From Zasmidium citrigriseum (taxonomy: Eukaryota; Ascomycota; Dothideomycetes; Mycosphaerellales; Mycosphaerellaceae): a DNA stretch of 64,000 nucleotides. Position numbers and translations under genes: made by a program. Under the pieces are notes generated by a model. That model was not told the origin of the DNA, made no database searches, and saw only the letters and a program-made list of their open reading frames with translations. Shown here piece after piece: positions 1 through 12,155 of this stretch (the first letter of the stretch is position 1; each line of letters opens with the position of its first letter). Where the stretch lies: contig NHNW01000068.1 in assembly GCA_002786025.1 (NCBI GenBank), forward strand, positions 1 to 64,000, written 5' to 3'.

Positions 1-179
1 GTTAAGTAGTATTACTCTACTTAGGTACTAGCGTTATATTATAGCGATTTCTATACGATAAAGTCGATCGGTAAGTAAGCTAATCTTAGTATTATAAGAA
101 GCCGGAGTAACATTCGAAATATAAGACAAGCTAATATCTAATATAGGTTACCTATCTTCGATAGACTTCTATAGAGTCT

Positions 180-850
180 TTATTTATATAGTCGTCTCCT
201 TCTAGGCAAGGTTATACCCTTCGTTCCCTTCGATTAGGTATATAGCTTCGTTAAAGATCTTATCGAATTCCTAGAAACTATACTCGCGTAAAGGGTATAG
301 GTTAAACTTCTAATATAGCTTTCGCTATAACTAATTAGGGAGCCCTTAGAGGAATAGTCGGGTACGGGAGTTATCTTCTATATCCGCCTTCTTAATCTTC
401 TTACTTATAGTAATAAACTAGCGGTAGTAGCTAGACAAGTTATCCCCTATAGAGCGATTAGTACTAGTAAGTTATTCTAGATACTAGCGGGTTCTAAGGA
501 GTATAAAGGTATTAGTCTAGGCGAACTTACGAGTAACCTCGATACGAAACTTCTTATAGTCTCTATCTTCGTACTCTAGAACTCGAGTTACACGTAGGCG
601 AGTTAGTAGGTTAGTATTTAGTCGGAAGCGAGACAACTTCTTAGTATCGGTTAAGTTAGGGTTATACTCGGTAATTAAGTTATTAAAACGATTAATAAAG
701 GTAGAGATATTCTTCCTATCGAAGAGAGGATTCTCGCTAGAACCTAGTATAGGTATCTTAGGCCGTAAGTTAGGAAGAACTAAAGCTAGTTACTAAATAA
801 TAGCCTAAGGGTTAGCTTACTAAGCTAGGGTAGCAGAAGATCTAGTAGCC
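180..850 (-). pseudogene. gag-like retrotransposon relic (RIP-mutated)
   Basis: One minus-strand frame reads as a protein for about 220 codons, interrupted only by TAG and TAA codons at positions where Gln or Trp would be expected after RIP. The upstream part is Gln-rich. The centre matches the pattern of fungal Gypsy-type gag proteins: a helical region with FINRF, LSRFRL and YEDRDYKKF stretches, followed further on by an LFL-x-GLP motif. No zinc knuckle or polymerase was seen. It is non-functional. Assignment to gag rests on pattern memory, not alignment, so a different retroelement ORF1 is possible. Confidence 0.55.
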
Positions 851-3164
851 TAGCTATTTCCTCTACTAGTACTATTATTAGCATTAGCGTTAGTAGTAGG
901 AGTAGCTATCTAGGAACGATAAGATCTTCTATAGGTAAGGAGTAAAGGGCGAGGGCCGGGAACTTTAGAAGTAGTACTTATACTCGCTCTAGTTAGTAAC
1001 TATTCTAAGCTAGGGGTCTTAACTTCTTCGGAGCTAGAAGATCTATTAGTAGTAGATATCTTTAGCTTAGAAGGGCTAAGGTCTACTAGTAGGTTACGAA
1101 ACTTAGGGTTAGCGTTAGGATCTTCCTATCTTAAAGGTTAATTAATAGGAGATTCTTCTCCTAACCTAGACTCTTATAGTAGCGAGCTACTTATAAGAGG
1201 TAACTTTAATCTACTTAAACTACTTCCTCGAGTAAAGTGTATAGTAGATAGTAGGTAATCCTAGGGCGTAGAGTCCGGAATCCTAGTATAGCCTTTTCGT
1301 ACCCTATAGGGTATAAAATTAAGAGGTAAAGGTTTATTACTAGTTTAGTAACACGAGGGGTATAAGTTAGACACGAAAGCGTCCTTATTAATTAAAACAG
1401 ACAGAAGTAATGTTTTTGTAAGGGTTTTATAACTTAGGTAATAATAAGACATAGCCTTAAGCTAAGTATAGTAATAGGGTGTAGATATAGATAGATAGGT
1501 ATAAATTAAATAGTTTAAATAGCAAATATATAACGAAAAGCAAGGATATAGGTAGATGTAGTATAAAGTAATATATAAGGGTAGTGCTAGTTATAGTACG
1601 GGTATAGTACTAGTAACGAGTTCGCTATTACTAGAAGTATAAGGTACTAATTAATAGTAATTCTTTTTAGCGAGGTCTGGAGGTAAGGCTATATATTAAT
1701 ACTTCCTCGCCTAAGTATATAGGCCTAATAGCCGTTACTATGTTAGGTAGCTACAATTTAGTTAGTAGCTTCGATCTAGAGAGACAAACCTTATTCTAGG
1801 GATCGTAGCCTCGCGAGTAGTTACCCCTTTCTAAGCTCCTACCTAGAACGACTCTTCTAAATACCTTATCCTATAGCGGTTTCGAATCTTAATAGTCCGA
1901 AGGTAGTTAAGTCGGGGCGTAATCTCGGCTATCTATAGATAGTATCTAATTTTAATAAAGGAGAGCGTATTACTAAGGATAGTTATCGTATTCGCGAGAA
2001 GTAGCTATTAGGGTTTCTACTATACCTACTTCCGCCGAGTAGTAAAGCACGATGTTACCCTTCCGAGTTCTAGTCGTTCCTAGGATTTATATATTCGTAT
2101 ATTCGAGCTTCGCCTATTAGATACGTCTACCTAATAATATAATCTCTAGTATTCCGTTTATGCCTATTTCGTTTAACTAACTATAGACTCGAGCCTATTT
2201 CTATAGCTAAACTATTATATCTATTATTCCGTATTATTAGGTTATTCGTACTAAAGCTCCTATATACCGAATATCGTATATATCGTATTTCTTATAATCT
2301 CGTATCTTCCCTTAATATAGCTACGCTAGCGTTACTCTTATAAATACTCTTATTTATGTCGAATCCGTTAGAGTACGATATCGCGAGGGCGTATCGTCGA
2401 ATACTTAAAGGTTAGAAGTCGGTAGAAGACGAGTATATCTTCTCCCCTCGTACTAACTACTAAAAATATAACCCGGCGCCTATAGACTAACCTACCTATA
2501 GTCGCTAAGTAGGTAATAGAGCTAAAGAGGGGTTATAGGCGATAGATCTTAATAGAGGGTATAATATAGCTCTATTAGTAGGGTCGGATATATAGAGGTA
2601 TTCGTATATATAGAGGAGCTTCTAGAGGAAGCTATAAAAGAAGAGAAGAAGTTTAGTGTATAGGATTTTACTATATCTATCTATGTCGCATAATATATAA
2701 GAAGCTAGTCGTATGTATATAAAGTAGGTATCGTAATAATAATAAAGGTACTCGTAGCTCGGAAGTTAAAAGTAGGTACTAGTAGCCGCGGTAGCTTCCG
2801 TAGAAGCTAGCTAGCTAGCCTATAATAGTATTAGGTAGTATAGTATAGAAGGAATATAGGTTATAAGAGTAGTCGAAGAAGGAGCTAAAGTCGCCTACCC
2901 CTTAATTTAGTACGTTATTAGCGTATATATACTCTATAGTCTTAGTAGGAGAGTATATAAAATTTTAGTGTATTTCCCTACTAAATTATTTACTTACTCC
3001 CGCTAAGGCTATAGACTATACTTCTAAGAAATCTAGCTTCGACGGCTATAGCCGCTTCGACTTTATCTAATTACTTTAATCCTTTCTATCTATAATAATA
3101 ACCTTCTTTATTACCTTCTTATCGTCTACGGCGGCTAGCGCCTATCCTATCGTCTTCCTCTTAA

Positions 3165-4300
3165 TTATTACTACCTATACCGACATATCTACGGCCTAGG
3201 TACTACTAGTAGTCTACCTATATATTAGAAGCGATACGATTACGGATAGCTACTATTCGAGGATTCTACTACGCTAGCTCCTTATTATAGTCTACCTCGA
3301 AGCCTATATCTCGATCCTCCGGCTACTAGGCGTTAATACTATCGTCTATCGTTATATTAGGGTACTAATTAATAAAGTTATAGACTACGGCTAACGTAGT
3401 TACGAATCGTACCTATTAACGAATACTAGTACTAGTATTAGGCCTATTACGTAACACCCGCTATCGGATCTTCTATATACTAAATAGCCGCTTAATATAG
3501 TTCCTAAACTAGGAATAGCGTAGGTTAAAGAGCTCTTCCTTAGTCTCTAGCTTCCGGTTTAACGCCCTATACTCGCGTAGGTAGTACTTAGTTCTTAGAT
3601 ACGGCGTTAATAGCTCCTTCGACGTATTATACCTAGCGTCCGCTAAATAATAGGTACTAGCTAGTACTTTAAATCCGTGTCGACGTACGTAGTATATTAC
3701 TATCTTATCGTTTACTAACCCTTTATAGCCGCCTTAGACGTATACGAAGTTACTATCGAAGTCGTAAGCCGCTATTACGTTCTACGTAATACCCGCCTTA
3801 TAACTTCGCTACGCCTACCTATTATCGCCTTCGGTTACATATACGAGTATATAGGTGCCGTCTACGGCGCCTATATAACCCTTTAAATATAGCTAGGCCT
3901 TTAGATTCGATACTAGTAGTAGCGGTAGATTCCTCGGCGGCTTAATCTAGTCCTTCGCTATCTAATATAATAGGCGAGTAATACTATAGATTAAGCGCTT
4001 TAGAGAGGTAGTTAAGTACTAATATTTTAACTATAGAGCTATTATCGTCGATCCGTAAGTACAATACTTAAGAAATATCGCCGTCGCTTCCTTAGGCGAT
4101 ATTATACGGCCGCCGAGTCCTTTACCTACCTCGCCTAGTCTATATCGCTTTAACTTAGCTACTAAATCTATAAATACTAACCTTTAAAGGCGTGTCGTTT
4201 ATAAGTAATATTCCTCTAGACTTTCCTTAATTAGATAGGCGACTTCTACGCTACGGCCTAGCTCTAGTAACGTATCGATAACTCTAGGTAGCTAGTATCG
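3165..4300 (-). pseudogene. PIF/Harbinger (DDE_Tnp_4) transposase relic
   Basis: The minus strand retains the family hallmarks in order. At 3841-3880 is GAVDGTYI, carrying the first catalytic Asp. Then come QGGYKG..ND (second Asp), YYLADARY, a TPYLRTKYYL stretch, and at about 3490-3540 KEELFNLRYS with the catalytic Glu followed by RNYIKRLFSI. A C-terminal tail ends in a VDY..YLGRR stretch near 3181. Frames are broken by TAG/TAA stops throughout, consistent with RIP. The DDE order and the ELFN-LRHS-type box fit HARBI1-like transposases of fungi. It is a dead copy; terminal inverted repeats were not found. Confidence 0.8.
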
Positions 4301-4627
4301 ATATAGCTCGCAATTACGCTTATATCTTTCTTCTTTAACTACTACTACTACTATAACGCTCTTAAGTTAATTTGTAGTAGTTAACGTAGTAGCTAGCTTA
4401 AGCTATCGATCTATTAATATTAAGAGGAGCTTAGATTAAGATACCGCCGTTAATACGTCGATAATAGTATATTTAAGGCGAGAGATTAATATTACGTATA
4501 GCCGCTAATATTATAGTAGCTCTACTATAAAGTTACGTATAGGGCAGAAAATCTAACTCTCTTATTAAATTTCGAATTCTATACTAATCTTAGAAACTCC
4601 GAGAGATTCGCTAAATCCGGTGGACGA

Positions 4628-4736
4628 GATTCGAATCGACAGTAAACAAGACGAGTGTCAGATTCGACGATATCGGAGCGACGATATTATATACTAATTA
4701 TAGTGCGAATCGGTCAGATTCGAATCGCAGTAAACG
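4628..4736 (+). repeat. Short direct repeat pair at the RIP-block edge
   Basis: GATTCGAATCG followed by CAGTAAAC occurs at 4628-4647 (with one extra A) and again at 4717-4735, 89 nt apart, just outside the RIP block. A shorter GATTCGA lies between them (about 4660). They may be remains of a transposon end or target duplication. Function unknown. Confidence 0.5.
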
Positions 4737-4739
4737 AGG

Positions 4740-6287
4740 CCGCAGGTACCTTACTCGACAGCTTCCAATCCTTCTCTCCGCGACTCGCTCGAGCAGGAGG
4801 ATCTGTTAAGCTTCGTGGTCGCTGTACATGCCGAGTAGGAGGAACTTGTCGGTGAAAGCCATCCGAACACATGGCATCCCTGTCCAAAGACCGGCGTTAA
4901 GGTTCACTGCCAGCACTTCGCTGCCAAAGCCTCTCAGCGAACCCCGAAGATTACGTTTGAAGTCTGCAGTCTCGTCGATAACGTTCGAGGCAACCCGCTG
5001 ATCAAGTGATTGCCCTAGAAGGAATCTGAGCGCTAGGTCATGCGCACCATCGCACAGCAAAGCACTCGCAACCACTCAGCCTTCATTTTCGCCTCTTCAG
5101 TCTCAAATAAGACTGCTTTTCCTGTCTCTGCGTGCCGCTGTCCGAAGGTACATCTCACCTCTTAACAACCAGCCTTCCCCGGTCAAAACCACTGATCTTA
5201 CATCCAACCCCGGCAAGCATCGGTTCACGAGAATCGCTCATCAGAGCCAAGCCTGGGAAAACACGCAATGATCAACAAGGCCCCCAGTCCCCAGTCACCC
5301 CAGCCTCAGCCCCGATCACCACCGCGACGTTGTAGCTCGCCCGCTCGTTCCATGACCCGAAGACCGATCGAATATGATCCATACGATGGCGTAGACTTCA
5401 TGAACGAAAAGCCGGCTTTTACTCTTACTCAAGCCTCCTACCTACTAACTGAAATCCGCGGGTCATGTGAGACATTCTTCTTTTCCTCCCCTGCTCTTAT
5501 GCCGATATGTGGATCTCGCGCCTTCTTCTGAGACCTGCATGCATGGCTCTTCTTCAACTCCACCCGCGCCAGAAATTGAATCTCCGCCTTTTTCCTTCTC
5601 CACGTTGACCGGTGTAACCAGCCCAGCCAAACAGCTTTTCCCCGACTCGGGGCAATGTGATCTGGTCCATCTAAGACACGGCAAGAGAAAAGTTCGTTTG
5701 AGAGTGGAACAAGCGGTCGGAATGTGTCGTTGTACTTGTCGGTCTCGGTACTCACTAGCCCAGCCAACGTCACTTGATGGCTGGGTCAACAGACGCAAGC
5801 TTGGAGAAGATGGCGAGCTAAACGTTGCGATGAATGGTAAGAACAACGGTAAAAAGCATACTCGACATATCGGCATTGGTATCTACCCAACCTCACTCCG
5901 TCGCTAGCAGGTACGAAAACACACGCCACAACCACCGCCATTTCCCTCATGATCATGACTTTCATTTCATGCAACGCAAAGTAAACAAACTTCAATCACC
6001 GCTTTGGTCTCCAGTCCCTCTCACTGTCAATCCAACCTCTTCAGGTTTGCATTTCCCTCCAATCCGTCGGTCATCAAAGCCAGACAACACATATATCCCC
6101 ATAGTCAAGTGGCTGGATGACTCGACAGTAATGCATGCACGCATCCCGTCCATCGGCGCGCACAGAGCCACCGCTCGTCACCGAGCGAAAGGCTGACAAC
6201 CCAAGTCGTGTAGATGAATAAGGTTCGCAAGAGGCGCTGACTTGAACAGCGCATCGTCGGGTCCGCGGTCGAAGAAGAAGTTCAATC
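4740..6287. other. Unresolved stretch with a possible gene fragment
   Basis: No gene could be built. The only protein-like reading is on the minus strand at about 4806-5075: 89 codons with stretches such as DETADFKRNLRGSLRGFGSEVL, opening directly after an in-frame TGA and lacking an ATG. It may be a remnant of a gene truncated by the neighbouring transposon block. Overlapping open frames on both strands at 5.4-5.9 kb lack introns, domains or codon bias and look like chance. Confidence 0.3.
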
Positions 6288-9200
6288 TTAATCCGCACCC
6301 TCGACCACACATCCCTGCGCGAAGAAAATCTTTGCGGAGCGCGTGGCGCTTTCGTTGGTGATGGCGTAATTGTTGCCTGCGAACAAAAGGGCCCAATGTT
6401 AGCTGATGATTCTGAACGACTATATTCTGAGGGATGATATTGCATGATGCGAACGCAGTCAATGAATGAAGATGACGAAGTGGAAAGGATGCGTGAAGTC
6501 CAGTCTTCCAGTTTCCAGATCCGGAACAACAGCAAGTCCATCCTCCGGCTTCTCGGCTGATGCGTTGTAACGTTGCACAACGGCCATCCAGTAGCAGATA
6601 GACCAGAGGGGAAAGAGGTGTGGCGTCAGCCAGCCGGCAGAGATACAAGGATCCGGGTTGTTCGAGCATCCTCCTCCGGTTCGGTTCCCAGCCCAGCGGC
6701 ACCACGGCCTCGCACCGCATTGCTCAGCGCTGCGCAACAGGTTGGGGTTGGCATGTCGACAGGCGAGCGACAGTTCTGTTCCACCGCAGCTGGCCGGCTC
6801 GCAGGATCCGCTGCCTGCATGCTGGTCTTCTTGCTTGCGGTGGGTCGGTCAGGGCGGGTGCGGCTTTTTCGATTGTTGTCGTGTTGTGCCACGTCGTCTT
6901 GGTGGGCGCTTCCGAGATGGACAATGGGAGCAGAGAGGCAAGGAAGCTCGTGCGGGTAGGCCGTGGAACCGGAAGGACGAAAGTGACAGCGCGCGTTACG
7001 CACCGCCAGACCGCTCTCGACGTCCCTGCGTGTTGTTGTCCATCTAGAACGCGGTTGACGCGGCGAGTCTTCTCTGGTTTCCTGGCTCAGATTGTCGCAT
7101 CTTGCCGTCGCAAGGCTGGCTGCAGTTTGGATACCCAAAAGAGCCCGATCCAAGACCAGAGAATGGCATTGTTGGTTGTTGCGGTGAGTTCACCGCCTCC
7201 AGATCCGCCGTCATATCCATGGATCGTGGTTGTTGTCGTCCGATGGCGAAAGTGGTTCCGCGGAGGGAGTGCTCGAGCCTGTGGGTTGTTGACCAGGGAC
7301 GCTGGCGCGCCGAAGCGCAGCCAGACATCCTCCGGGGAAGAACAGATGGCGGTTCCGGGGAAAGTGGATGGTCGGGCAAGCAATGAAGGGGAACGAACGA
7401 ACAGCAAAGAACATCGGGCAGGCTTACCTCTGGGTACGACCCAACATCCACCCTCGCTCAGCGTAAACTGGTTGACTTCCATGCCAACCGCGCCCACTTC
7501 GACCCCGACCTTGCCTTCGTGCACGAAGAACACCATTTGCATCTTGCGGCTGTTCTTGGCGCGCTTGTAGCCTTCAGGTGGTAGCTCAACGATCCCGGCA
7601 CCGAAGAAGGGTATCGTCATGATCTTCGCGTACTTGAATTCGGAGCCCGCCACATCGCGCGTGACTATCGACGACGCCGCAAAGGCAAGATCTGTGCAGA
7701 AAGTCAGTGCTAATGTTTCACTATACCCAGCGGTGAGTGAATCACGAGGCTCACCTTCTTGGATGGGGTCTTCTGGATCGCCAGCTTTCGTTGCTGGATT
7801 CCAGTTCGCGACTGTCCCTGAGATGACTCCCATCTCGTCTTCCCAATCGTCCGGCATGATGGACTCGGTGTCGCTCTCCTCGTCGATGGACTCAAGGCGA
7901 CCGCCTCTCTTACCGCCCTTCTTGCGTCGCTTCGTCTTGGGCTTGACCTTCTCGACATGCTCAGCGCGCACAATGCCTTCAATCTCGCCTTCTCTCCATA
8001 TCCGAGATTCATTCTCCCAGTATTTCAGCGGTTGGATCAAGTTTCGTCCAAATCGTGATTGCGAATGTCCAGAGTCTTCGAAAGGAGTGACGGCGCGGAG
8101 GTTGACGTTGCTAACGGGACCAACACTCGTGCCTCGTTGCTGCCTCTTTGATGGTGAATCTCGAACAGAGCTTCCTCGATTCATTGAGCGATTGGCATCT
8201 CTTTCCTTGGGCGCAGCCGCTTTCTTTCCCTTCGGTCGTCCTTTTGCCTTCTTGCTTGGCTGAGGCTCCTCTTCAACAACGAGCTGTGAATCGAGCTGCT
8301 GAGATAATTGTTCTGGAACCCCGTCTGCATCATCAAGCATGTACTGGTCACCATGTGCAAGTTCTGAAGGATCAATCGTTTCAACCCCATCATCTCTGTG
8401 AACAAGCACTTTGTCGGCGCCCGAAGATCGCTTCTTCCTTGATGGAGGTCCCATGGCGCCTTGAGCACTGCTCTCTGCGAATGAGTCGCCATTCTCCAGA
8501 CTCGCTCGAGTTCGCTTCTTGCCAGCGGATCCAGATGCTGATATTTGGCTATTATCCAAGGATTTCGAAGGTCGCCCGCGTTTGCGCCTTAGAGGACTAC
8601 CAGAGCTTGGAGGCGCCTCGGTCGTTTCCAAATCCGCCGCAGTCGCTTCGTTCTCAATCGGATATGAATCACCATCATCCATGTAAACAGGGCCATCATC
8701 CTCGATCGACTGCTCCACTTCATCATCGTCTTCCTCTTCATCCATCACACCATTAGTGTGCTCAATCGAAGTCCGCGCAACGTCCTCGTCATCCATAGGC
8801 AGTGCAAAAGGATCTGGTCGTCCAGGTCCCGTCGATCTCCGCAAGGTCTTCTTGGGCTTGAACGGACTCTGAGTGTCAACCGTGTGAATGCTCTTACGAT
8901 TCCTATTCGTCTGGCCTCCAAAGTCCAATCGCCTATTCGCGGGAGGCTGTGATTCCGCGCGATCATCGTCCCTCTCCTCTTCTTGATACTTTCGCGGCGA
9001 GGGCTTCACAGACGACATGCGCTTCGGCGATCCAATGTTCGTATGTCTCGGGGTCGATTGTCTCGGCGGCGGTAATCGCGGTGTCTTCCTCTGGGAGAGC
9101 GTCTGTCGCACGTCCGGCATAGAACCTGCAATCACCTAGTATCAGCATCTTCATGCTCATATCCCCGATCCTTTCTTCGTATACGCACTGCTCTGCAAAT

Positions 9201-9405
9201 CCATCTCCTCGCTCGTAAGCGTCTTCTCCCCATTCTCATACGGACTCGAAAAGATGCCATCAATCGGCTCCAATCCATGCTCGTCGCGGTCGCCCAGATT
9301 CTTCAATTCAATGCCCGTCTTGCGCCCGCGTTTGCCAGGCTCGAAGTACTGATCCTCCGTCCGCTTGCGCCGGCCTGGCGTGTTGTTTTTCGCGGCGGGC
9401 GCCAT
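6288..9405 (-). CDS. mif2: CENP-C homolog Mif2, inner kinetochore protein
   Basis: Binds centromeric (CENP-A) nucleosomes and anchors the outer kinetochore. Four exons: 9189-9405, 7755-9125, 7428-7691 and 6288-6376, giving 646 residues. The N-terminus carries the Mif2_N signature (PGKRGRKTG then DEHGLEPIDGIFSSP). The middle is acidic and basic low-complexity sequence with AT-hook-like KRGRPSK. Near residue 433 is the CENP-C motif core, PLKYWENESRIW. The C-terminus is the Mif2 cupin dimerisation domain, from about FKYAKIMTIPFFGAG to KIFFAQGC. Introns are 63, 63 and 1,051 nt; the second is in frame and would be missed by ORF calling. The last exon (NNYAITNES..) is required to complete the cupin and joins in phase at a GAG|GTAAGC donor. 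Start ATG at 9405 begins the conserved N-terminus. High confidence in identity; the long intron is the unusual point. Confidence 0.93.
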
Positions 9406-9679
9406 GGTGCGCGGCGGCTGGTTTTCCTTGCCGACAGCCAGGATGCGCGATTTGGGGGAGAATGGCGCGTGGTGGATAGAGCGAGCGATGGCGACGTGTT
9501 TTGGGGGAATATTTGGGCGAGTTGCGATGCCAGGCGCATGTGGTGGAGGGTTTGTTTACTGCGGACGGATTAGGTTTGGGCTAGAGCGGATTGGGTTTTC
9601 GCGTGTTCTGCGGCGGGTCGGGCTGTTGACATCACCCTTCACATGAACTTGAACCATCAACAACCACCAATCAATCAAA

Positions 9680-10281
9680 ATGGATGCTGGAATCAGAGAA
9701 GTCGTCCTTCGAGGACAGCACGTCATTCAAATCGCGCTCAGCTTGTACGGCGCTGCGGCATCATATGTCGCCATCACCAACCTTCAGAAGTACGAAGCCA
9801 CGGCGAAGAAGTTGGCAGAATGGTCGAAACAGGCAGAGACAGAGTTGAACAAGACGAGATTCACTCAGGCCTCAGGCGCATTTGCAGTATGTTTTCCGGC
9901 GGTTTCCAATGCAATTTGATACTCATGCTTCTTCAGATTCTAGCCTCCCTGGTCGCCTCATCCATCCTGACAGTCGCACCGTCTCTTCTGCACAGATGGC
10001 TACGTATCGGTGCGTCCAACACTGCGCTCATATAAGAACTGCTTTCATTGATTCTCGCAGGTATATCTCCTCTCATGCTTATCGGTATCCTGGCCGCCCG
10101 AGGCCATATCAAAAGCTACTGGGCTCCAAAGGACGGCAAGAACGTCACGCGAGTCCCTCTGCCTCAGATGGGCGATTACAACAAAGCCGAGCGCCGCACC
10201 GAGAACTTGCTGCAGATCCTGGAATACCTGGAGTATAGCTGGGTGATGACGAGCTTCGTCCATGGTATGATCGGCCAGTAG
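9680..10281 (+). CDS. Small multi-pass membrane protein, unknown function
   Basis: Three exons, 9680-9886, 9937-10009 and 10061-10281, give 166 residues. Both introns have GT donors and cag acceptors. Hydrophobic segments lie at about residues 14-34 (IQIALSLYGAAASYVAIT), 70-87 (ILASLVASSILTVAPSLL) and 94-106 (ISPLMLIGILAA), with a hydrophilic charged linker and C-terminal tail. The ATG follows a short leader 274 nt downstream of the divergent mif2 start, so the two genes probably share a bidirectional promoter. It ends 139 nt before the convergent RNase H2 gene. I do not recognise the family. The model rests on splice signals and uninterrupted hydrophobic pattern. Confidence 0.75.
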
Positions 10282-10420
10282 CATGGTGGTGCGTATTCGA
10301 TTCGGCAGAAGATTGTCCATCCCAACAGAATAGGCGTTGCATTGGAGCGCATCGTCGAAGGGTTGGCCGGAAAGTCCAGAATTGGGCTCTCATCATCTTC
10401 TCCCCAAGGGGGCAGTTCAT

Positions 10421-11473
10421 TCAAAACACCTCCTCTCCAACCCTCCTTCCAAACCACCCACCCAACTCATCACCCTCCTCCTCTCCCCCCATAAGAAACC
10501 CCGTCAACTTCATATTATCCGTCGCACCCTCCTCTTCCATCCAATCAACCCGACAAGGCGCCCCTTTAGCCTCCAACATCTCCCTCGCAGTTCCCCAGCT
10601 AAAACGACACTCATTCCCCCACCCAAACACCGGATCCATATTCGCCTTGAGCCAATTCGCACACCTCGCATCAGAAGGATACCCAGAGCCCCACCCCACG
10701 ACACCCCCATCATCCTCCGTGGCATACGCACTATAAAGCACATCCAGCGCGGCATCTCTCGTGACCTTGGCACAAACACTCGCCGCAGAAACGCAAGGAT
10801 ACAACGAATCCGCCTTCTTCGCGACTGTAATCCTCAACGCTGGGAAAATCCTCTCCAGTTTCTTTTGATATGCTGCCGGCTGCCCGATCGTATCGATGTA
10901 CACTTCCCGTACATTCACTCCGGAATCAAGGACTTGCTGGATCAAATCTATCGTCGCATCCATAGCTTGCGCATTGAGATTGTAGGTTCCGGTAGGGCGT
11001 AGCATGGCCGAGGAGATGTCTTTTGCGGAGAGTGAGCAAGTGGCCCAGCCGCAGTGTTGGAAGAGATCGGTGCCCGGGGTGCAGATTTTTTCCATTAGTT
11101 CGGAGCGGAAGGCGGGGGTTAGGGCTTTTGAGTCGTCGAATTTGTGGGTTTCTGCTAGGAGGGTGCGGTGCATTGTGAGAGGGAGGTAGTAGAGGGCGTA
11201 GACCATTGGTCCTGGGAGTTGTTAGCTTTGCTGGTGGATTTGATGGTGGGACCTACCGAGGACTGGGCCTCTTCCGGCTTCGTCAACGCCTAGTACACAT
11301 TCTGTGGTCATGTCGTCTGTGATGGTTGCGGGAATGGCTGAGTGATGGGTGTAGCTGTCTCCTTCGAGTACTTGCTGTTTGTTGACGGAAGGCGGGATGA
11401 AGACGTCTGCGGCGGGGGTTTCTTGCTCGACGTCTTGGGTTTCTTGTTGTGGGTCTTCCATTGGCTCGTCCAT
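10421..11473 (-). CDS. rnh201: Ribonuclease H2 catalytic subunit A
   Basis: Cleaves RNA in RNA-DNA hybrids and removes single ribonucleotides from DNA. Exons 11257-11473 and 10421-11211 (45-nt intron with gctaac branch site) give 335 residues, a normal length for the eukaryotic A subunit. The type 2 RNase H core is clear: GVDEAGRGP with catalytic Asp64 and Glu65, YIDTIG with Asp179, and KADSLYP with Asp207, followed by AASVCAKVTRD. The splice restores GPVLG-PMVYA exactly, which fixes the intron. The N-terminal 55 residues are an acidic extension not needed for catalysis. The C-terminal tail after SDARCANWL...FSW is Gly/Glu-rich and variable. Confidence 0.95.
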
Positions 11474-12155
11474 CGTGACAGTGACTTCTCTTCTACGTGA
11501 TTCTGATTGATTTGTTTGCGTGATATCTTGAGAATTGTTCGAAAGCCGCCTCTGAAGTCGACGCGTTCAGGAAGACGCGAGGCGAGTTGGTTTCGCGTTT
11601 TGCCGAGAGGCTAGCCGGGAAGGGACGTGCCAGCCTTGCCGCGGCAATGACCTCACAAACTCAACTCCTCGCACCAACGACCAATCTTCATCAACATCCC
11701 GCGGATATCAAATGTGCTCAAACTTGCTCAAATGCAGCTAGAAGACTCGCCGGTCAGCTTGATGTTAGATATATGAGACTGCTAGCCATTCGCAGACCCG
11801 CCGCAGCAGCATCTCCTCCTCGCTGCTCAGCGAGAGGTTCTCTTCAGCTCACGCGATGTTCGAGCATGTGCGAGAGAAACAACTTTGTATGGAAATATCG
11901 TTTCTGACTCAATCATATCTGCATTGGGCGCGCATCATTTGCCTCACTTACATACCCGATATCCCTGATGCTGTTGGCGACGGAAATAGCATCCCTCTTC
12001 AGCATGACAATTCAAGAACTCGAATCTCAATGGATTTACCTCATGGTTGAGGAGTTGTGCGATGACAAGTCGAACTGGATCTGGCCTGCCCGAGCTTTCC
12101 GAGACCGTTTCGAAGAGCTCTCTCCACACTGGTGGGCCTTCCGGGATCATTGAAA
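11474..12155. other. Intergenic, no gene seen
   Basis: Stretch between the RNase H2A start and the 3' end of the cytochrome b561 gene. It should contain the RNase H2A promoter. No convincing ORF, RNA gene or repeat seen. Confidence 0.6.

Larger units (their letters stand above)
1..4620. repeat. RIP-degraded transposon-derived block
   Basis: The whole block is rich in tag, cta, tat and ata words and has no long open frame on either strand, unlike the GC-balanced genes that follow. This is what repeat-induced point mutation (C to T, mainly at CpA) leaves behind. Two recognisable coding relics lie inside it and are listed separately. A further weak coding-like stretch on the plus strand (about 2356-2620) opens with ATG and is broken almost only by TAG. 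The block ends sharply near 4620. I could not identify long terminal repeats or terminal inverted repeats by eye, so the element boundaries are open. Confidence 0.85.

Noticed and set aside
6620..7570. 316-codon plus-strand open frame antisense to mif2
   Set aside because: Overlaps a coding exon and the long intron of mif2, lacks domain pattern, and competing frames are open on both strands in this GC-rich stretch. Probably chance.
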